The notes beneath the pieces were generated by a model. The model was not told the origin of the DNA, made no database searches, and worked only from the letters and a program-made list of their open reading frames with translations. A DNA stretch of 64,000 bases from Pseudomonas lini (GTDB lineage Bacteria; Pseudomonadota; Gammaproteobacteria; Pseudomonadales; Pseudomonadaceae): contig NZ_JAUSSR010000001.1 in the NCBI RefSeq assembly GCF_030812475.1, forward strand, positions 790,970 to 854,969, given 5' to 3'. The position numbers were made by a program, and so were the translations under genes. This document shows positions 62,219 to 64,000 of the stretch, one piece after another. Positions within the stretch are counted from its first letter, which is position 1. Each line of letters opens with the position of its first letter.

Positions 62219-62233
62219 ATGGGGTTACCCCAT
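62214..62233. promoter_or_regulatory. Overlapping palindromes between LuxR remnant and nitrilase
   Basis: CCCATATGGG (62214-62223) is a perfect palindrome and overlaps ATGGGGTTACCCCAT (62219-62233), perfectly symmetric about one base. Such doubled symmetry suggests a regulator-binding site for the divergent region. The regulator is unknown. Confidence 0.45.
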
Positions 62234-62338
62234 CGGTGTGATTACTTTCCGTTTTACGGCTCTCCATACTTCATCCAGCCCTGGCGGGTGCTGTTCAGTA
62301 TGGCGATTGCGAGCCCACAACATGCGAAAGGATCACCG

Positions 62339-63154
62339 ATGAAGATTGAACTCGTGCAACTGGCCGGTCGCGATGGCGATACCGCTTATAACCTGACGCG
62401 TACTTTGCAAGCCATCGCAACCTGTGCAGCGGATACCGATCTGCTGATATTTCCGGAGACCCAATTGATGGGGTTCGCCAGCGCCCGACAGCTCGCCGAA
62501 GTCGCCGAGCCGCTGAACGGACCGAGTGTGCAGGCCGTGCAGCGCGCCGCCCGCGAACGGAACGTCGCGGTAGTGGTTGGCATGGCTGAGAACGATGGCG
62601 GCATTTTCTACAACACCTCCCTGCTGATCACGCCACAAGGGATCGCCTTGCACTATCGCAAGACTCACCTCTGGCCGTCGGAACAAGGCCTGTTCCAACC
62701 AGGCGACCGCTTTGCCACTGCGCTCTGGAAAGGCATCCGTGTCGGCCTTCTGATCTGCTACGACATCGAGTTGCCGGAAAGTGCCCGAGCCCTCGGCCAA
62801 CTCGGCGCCGAGCTGATTCTGGTCACTAACGGCAATATGGATCCCTACGGCCCTGTCCACCGGACCGCGATCATGGCTCGCGCTCAGGAGAACCAGGCAT
62901 TCGCGGTGATGGTGAATCGAGTCGGCGATGGCGATGAAGGCCTGGTGTTTGCCGGAGGGAGCGCAGCGATCGATCCCTTCGGGCGAATGTTGTTCGAAGC
63001 AGGGCGCGCAGAGTGTCGGCAGGTGGTCGAGCTCGATCTCGACCTGCTGCGCACCGCTCGCCGCGACTACGACTACCTCAGTGACCGCCGCCTGCGCCTG
63101 CTCGGAGAGCAGGTTGAGCACAGTGATGGTCGACGTGAACTACTGATCCCCTGA
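62339..63154 (+). CDS. Carbon-nitrogen hydrolase (nitrilase superfamily)
   Basis: 271 residues from ATG 62339 (AAAGG upstream). The Glu-Lys-Cys triad is at E40 (IFPETQ), K108 (YRKTHLW) and C140 (LICYDIEL). It hydrolyses amide or nitrile C-N bonds; the size and motifs fit omega-amidase or deaminated-glutathione/ N-carbamyl-type amidases rather than true nitrilases. Cytoplasmic. It could act on amides released in catabolism. Sits just before the gutted polyamine-binding protein. Confidence 0.86.
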   Translation: MKIELVQLAGRDGDTAYNLTRTLQAIATCAADTDLLIFPETQLMGFASARQLAEVAEPLNGPSVQAVQRAARERNVAVVVGMAENDGGIFYNTSLLITPQGIALHYRKTHLWPSEQGLFQPGDRFATALWKGIRVGLLICYDIELPESARALGQLGAELILVTNGNMDPYGPVHRTAIMARAQENQAFAVMVNRVGDGDEGLVFAGGSAAIDPFGRMLFEAGRAECRQVVELDLDLLRTARRDYDYLSDRRLRLLGEQVEHSDGRRELLIP

Positions 63155-63235
63155 ATCAGTCGCGGAGGGGGATCCACCTGATTCGATATTGACCCTGCCA
63201 CAACAATAATTCACACACCAACACCAACAGGAGCA

Positions 63236-63679
63236 GTGCCCGTGTCCCTGGACCCGACGCCAATGCTCTGGAGCATCCCGATGAAAGCGACTCGCTACAT
63301 GCCATTCGTTTTGGCCACGCTGTTCAGTGTCGGCCTGGTCTGCGCCCAGGCGGACGAACCTGCCAAACTGAGTCAATGCGGCGTGGCCATGCTGGACGCC
63401 CCCAGCGAAGTCATTCCCATCGCGTTGCACTACCTGGGACTGCCTTATAACAGCCAGAACCCGGAGGATTACAAAAAAGCCCAGGCGCTGCTGCTGAAAC
63501 TGCGTCCCCATATCGTCTACTTCGATTCTTCCAGGTTTATCTCTGATCTGGCCAATGGCAACATCTGCGTCGTGCTGGGCTGGGCGGGGGGTGTTGCGCA
63601 CCCGTACCTGGAACACGGTCAAGACAGGCACTTGATGGGCAGGCTCGGCCCGACTCATGACGGGCCAACCCCTTGCTGA
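63236..63679 (+). pseudogene. Polyamine-binding protein (PotF-like) with internal deletion and frameshift
   Basis: The frame begins GTG 63236 (AGGAG upstream) or ATG 63281 with a signal peptide (MKATRYMPFVLATLFSVGLV). It then jumps directly to LDAPSEVIPIALHYLGLPYN and ISDLANGNICVVLGWAGGV, which come from the second half of spermidine/putrescine-binding proteins. The first lobe (about 170 residues) is missing. After WAGGV the frame goes off and ends AHPYLEHGQDRHL to a stop at 63679. A normal protein has about 365 residues. Confidence 0.8.
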
Positions 63680-63776
63680 AGTGTTTCGCGGACACTGACT
63701 GGCCGTTTTTGGACGATCCTGTCGAGAAGGCAGCCTGAGCTTTTGGGTAGGGGAAAATAATTCTTGGGTAGGGGGT

Positions 63777-63804
63777 TGACCACATACTTTAATACTGTAT
63801 TATT
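63777..63804 (+). promoter_or_regulatory. Ribosomal RNA operon promoter
   Basis: TTGACC (63777-63782), 16-bp spacer, TATTAT (63799-63804), followed by a GC-rich discriminator TTGCCTCCCGC. A repeated TTGGGTAGGG upstream (from about 63743) may bind a DNA-bending activator. It fits a strong rrn promoter ahead of the leader. Confidence 0.78.
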
Positions 63805-64000
63805 TGCCTCCCGCTAACGAGCAACTCGAAGTTGTTCTTGGTCTAAGTAGTTGATTTGATTAAAAAATCATTTGCTTTTAAGGATGGTGAGCTGTAAGAT
63901 GCGCACCTCGGTTGAGACGAAAGATCTTAACCAACCGCTCTTTAACAACTGAATCAAGCAATTCGTGTGGGTGCTTGTGGAGTCAGACTGATAGTCAACA
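63805..64000 (+). promoter_or_regulatory. Ribosomal RNA operon leader with boxA (16S starts beyond the window)
   Basis: The leader contains the antitermination element boxA GCTCTTTAACAA (63937-63948) and the pseudomonad sequence GAATCAAGCAATTCGTGTGG, which directly precedes 16S rRNA processing sites. The 16S coding start is not within the window. This fixes the right edge of the accessory region next to an rrn operon. Confidence 0.9.

Noticed and set aside
62045..62338. N-terminal extension of the nitrilase frame from 62045
   Set aside because: The nitrilase fold begins at ATG 62339 with its own ribosome site; the extension crosses the palindromes and has no homologous residues.

Overview
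The window is chromosomal DNA of a Pseudomonas, most likely of the fluorescens lineage. The GC content is high. About ten clusters of the pseudomonad REP repeat (core GTAGGAGCGAGCTTGCTCGC) lie between genes, together with a REP-associated tyrosine transposase. Many small families are typical of the genus (DUF6124, DUF2986, GlxA-type regulators). The last 220 bases are a pseudomonad rRNA-operon promoter and leader, with the 16S gene just outside the window.

Layout. 0-4.6 kb: LacI regulator, palindromic operator, and a sugar-derivative operon (Gfo/Idh/MocA dehydrogenase, TIM-barrel isomerase, nucleoside/sugar symporter). 4.6-5.9 kb: NIPSNAP and HIT-like proteins and a ParD antitoxin whose ParE toxin has decayed. 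5.9-8.8 kb: two direct copies of a cassette (long structured leader plus DUF6124 gene) flanking an MFS exporter; a third, inverted and diverged leader plus DUF6124 copy lies at 45.8-46.5 kb. 8.8-15.3 kb: transposase and TRAP-permease remnants, then a sigma-54-type promoter, a quinohaemoprotein alcohol dehydrogenase, an aldehyde dehydrogenase and the likely cognate enhancer-binding protein. 15.9-19 kb: GNAT, EamA exporter and MocR regulator. 19-25.3 kb: aldoxime-nitrile operon (outer-membrane protein, aldoxime dehydratase, nitrile hydratase alpha and beta, amidase) with an AraC regulator. 25.5-27.2 kb: cytochrome c, REP/RAYT, and a secreted 13-residue-repeat protein. 27.5-40.4 kb: sugar-acid catabolism (fuconate-type dehydratase, UxaA-type dehydratase, ketoglutarate-semialdehyde dehydrogenase, Ldh-type dehydrogenase, FAH protein, MFS importer) with four regulators. 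40.4-45.6 kb: small genes, TspO, and a TonB receptor with a DUF4198 protein behind a Zur-like site. 46.9-50.5 kb: D-malate/tartrate use (LysR, dehydrogenase, DctA). 50.7-55.2 kb: 2-aminoadipate/2-oxoadipate catabolism (ThDP enzyme, HglS, aminotransferase). 55.5-64 kb: iron-type alcohol dehydrogenase, decayed genes, a MerR/SDR pair with a long-spacer promoter, EamA, class V aminotransferase, nitrilase, a gutted polyamine-binding protein, and the rrn leader.

The region reads as accessory catabolism plugged into central metabolism (alpha-ketoglutarate, pyruvate, C4 acids), interspersed with gene remnants. The most unusual element is the approximately 275-nt leader before each of the three DUF6124 genes. 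Its helices change sequence but keep pairing in all three copies, and one strand can pair either with an upstream segment or with the Shine-Dalgarno region. I do not recognise it as a described RNA class.
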